Assembly: GCA_011526275.1 (NCBI GenBank)
Contig: WTJP01000139.1
Location: forward strand, 1-6,282
DNA from: Candidatus Arcticimaribacter sp.
GTDB lineage: Bacteria; Bacteroidota; Bacteroidia; Flavobacteriales; Flavobacteriaceae
Reading direction: 5' to 3'
DNA length: 6,282 bases
Positions 4,922 to 6,282 of the stretch are shown here, piece by piece. Numbering within the stretch: the first letter of the stretch is position 1; every line of letters starts with the position of its first letter. The position numbers were made by a program, and so were the translations under genes. The notes under the pieces are model-generated. The model had not been told where the DNA came from, made no database searches, and saw only the letters and a list, made by a program, of their open reading frames with translations.

Positions 4922-6282
4922 ATGAAAAGATTTGCCCTGCAAACGGAACATAAAAAAATCTTAGCCGATACGCTCACCCCAGTGAGTGCCTATCTCAAGC
5001 TACGTGATCGCTACCCGCATTCACTCTTATTAGAGAGTAGCGACTATCATGCCAACAACAACGATTTTTCCTATATCTGCTGTAACCCCATTGCCTCTAT
5101 CGAATTAAAAAATGAGGTATTGACCACCCACTACCCCGACGGTTCCAGCACCCAAGAACAAGTGGATGCGGAAACCGATATCCCAGAGAAAATCCATCAG
5201 TTTTCACGGCAATTCGACAGTCAAAAGTTCCCGTATAAATTTATCACCAACGGTCTTTTTGGATATATCGCACATGAAGCCGTAGAGCGTTTCGATCGTT
5301 TGCATTTAAACCGCGAAAAGGAAGGACAAGATATCCCCGATTTGTACTACGCAGTGTATCAAAACATCATCGCTATTAGTCTCTTCAACCACGAAGCGCA
5401 TTTGTTTTCGCATGTGCACGATGGAGAACACAACCTAGCCGAAATAGAAAAGGTACTAAAGGGGAAAAACAGTGCAGGATTTCAATTTGAAAAAGTAGGG
5501 GAAAAACGCTCCAACCTCACCGACGATCAATTCATTGATTTTGTCAAAAAAGGAAAAGAGCACTGCTTTCGCGGCGATGTGTTTCAATTGGTACTTTCAC
5601 GTCGATTCTCCCAAGATTTTAAGGGCGACGAATTCAATGTATACCGCACCCTGCGATCGGTTAACCCCTCCCCTTATTTATTCTTTTTCGACTATGGCGA
5701 CTTTAAGATATTTGGCAGCTCGCCAGAAGCACAATTGGTCGTACAAGACGGAAAAGCCGAAATCCACCCCATCGCTGGGACCTTCCGCCGTACGGGAGAT
5801 GACGAAAAAGATGCGGAAGCTGCAACGGCACTAGCTAAAGACCCCAAAGAGAATAGTGAACATGTAATGTTGGTGGATTTAGCCCGAAATGACTTGAGCC
5901 GTAATGGTTCTAATGTCGTGGTAGAAAAAAACCGAGAGATCCAGTTTTACTCCCATGTTATTCACTTGGTTTCCAAGGTGAGTTGCAGCATGAAAGCAGA
6001 GGCAAAAACTTTCCGGGTAGTGGCCGATACTTTCCCGGCTGGGACCTTGAGTGGTGCGCCAAAACACAAAGCACTTCAACTCATCGACCGCTATGAAACC
6101 ACACAGCGAGCCGTCTATGGCGGAGCCATTGGCTACATGGACTTTCAAGGGAATTTTAATCACGCTATTGTCATTCGTTCCTTTTTAAGCAAAAATCAAG
6201 CTTTGCACTATCAAGCTGGTGCAGGCATAGTAGCCGATTCGGTTCCAGAAAGTGAATTACAAGAAGTATATAACAAATTAGG
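4922..6282 (+). CDS. trpE: Anthranilate synthase component I (3'-truncated by window end)
   Basis: The first 453 codons of a chorismate-binding enzyme that, with the TrpG glutaminase subunit, converts chorismate and glutamine to anthranilate, the first step of tryptophan synthesis. The N-terminal LLLES (35-39) and NPSPYLFF (248-255) match the tryptophan feedback site of TrpE. The catalytic domain shows FGSSPEA (264-270), HPIAGTFRRT (282-291), EHVMLVDLARND (313-324), PAGTLSGAPK (372-381), YGGAIGYM (399-406) and QAGAGIVADSVPE (431-443). The LLES element and the trp attenuator favour TrpE over PabB or isochorismate synthase. Judging from usual lengths, only about 10-20 residues are missing past the window edge. 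The fragment contains no Trp residue. The start ATG is the first in frame after the attenuator; no Shine-Dalgarno is seen. trpG/trpD and the rest of the pathway are expected downstream but are not visible. Confidence 0.96.
   Translation, partial: MKRFALQTEHKKILADTLTPVSAYLKLRDRYPHSLLLESSDYHANNNDFSYICCNPIASIELKNEVLTTHYPDGSSTQEQVDAETDIPEKIHQFSRQFDSQKFPYKFITNGLFGYIAHEAVERFDRLHLNREKEGQDIPDLYYAVYQNIIAISLFNHEAHLFSHVHDGEHNLAEIEKVLKGKNSAGFQFEKVGEKRSNLTDDQFIDFVKKGKEHCFRGDVFQLVLSRRFSQDFKGDEFNVYRTLRSVNPSPYLFFFDYGDFKIFGSSPEAQLVVQDGKAEIHPIAGTFRRTGDDEKDAEAATALAKDPKENSEHVMLVDLARNDLSRNGSNVVVEKNREIQFYSHVIHLVSKVSCSMKAEAKTFRVVADTFPAGTLSGAPKHKALQLIDRYETTQRAVYGGAIGYMDFQGNFNHAIVIRSFLSKNQALHYQAGAGIVADSVPESELQEVYNKL

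Noticed and set aside
5535..6163. ORFs at 5535-5834 (+) and 5879-6163 (-)
   Set aside because: Both lie inside trpE, whose frame is open throughout and carries the conserved motifs.

Overview
The window looks like chromosome of a Bacteroidota bacterium, most likely a flavobacterium. Three things point there. Several start regions carry the TAnnTTTG -7 element used by the Bacteroidota primary sigma factor. Shine-Dalgarno sequences are mostly absent, and leaders are short and A-rich. The DUF2851 plus short PspC-like gene pair is, as far as I recall, a flavobacterial arrangement. There are no mobile elements, CRISPR arrays, tRNAs or rRNAs, and no gene-free stretch reaches 300 bases.

Left half (minus strand, read right to left): a rhodanese-domain protein (3502-3191), a DUF2851 protein (start 3172), a 73-aa PspC-like membrane protein (1911-1690) and an alanine/glycine:sodium symporter of the AGCS family (1620-73). 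The first three are tightly packed behind one good promoter (TTG-N20-TACTTTTG). The symporter may have its own promoter, and a strong bidirectional hairpin closes the cluster at 8-59. The DUF2851 gene is broken near its 3' end. A one-base loss next to an A5 run (2031-2035) brings a stop at 2027-2029, while the missing 38 residues remain intact in the next frame down to a stop at 1914-1916, two bases before the PspC start.

Middle (plus strand): a MarR-family regulator (3613-4041), a secreted YceI-family protein (4104-4664) and, three bases later, a 26-codon gene (4668-4748) that is almost nothing but a CDGSH iron-sulfur motif. Overlapping inverted repeats at 3588-3612 cover the candidate -7 element of the MarR gene and suggest autoregulation.

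Right end (plus strand): the start of a tryptophan biosynthesis operon. A TATATTTG promoter lies almost directly on a 13-codon leader ORF, MKTINHSTNWWNE, with two adjacent Trp codons. A competing hairpin, a candidate antiterminator and a 12-bp intrinsic terminator (4879-4909) follow, and then trpE, which runs off the window after 453 codons. This is a classical ribosome-mediated trp attenuator in a Bacteroidota setting, and the spacing of its parts fits the stalling model well. The trpE fragment contains no tryptophan at all. The attenuator, the miniature CDGSH gene and the DUF2851 frameshift are the most interesting observations.
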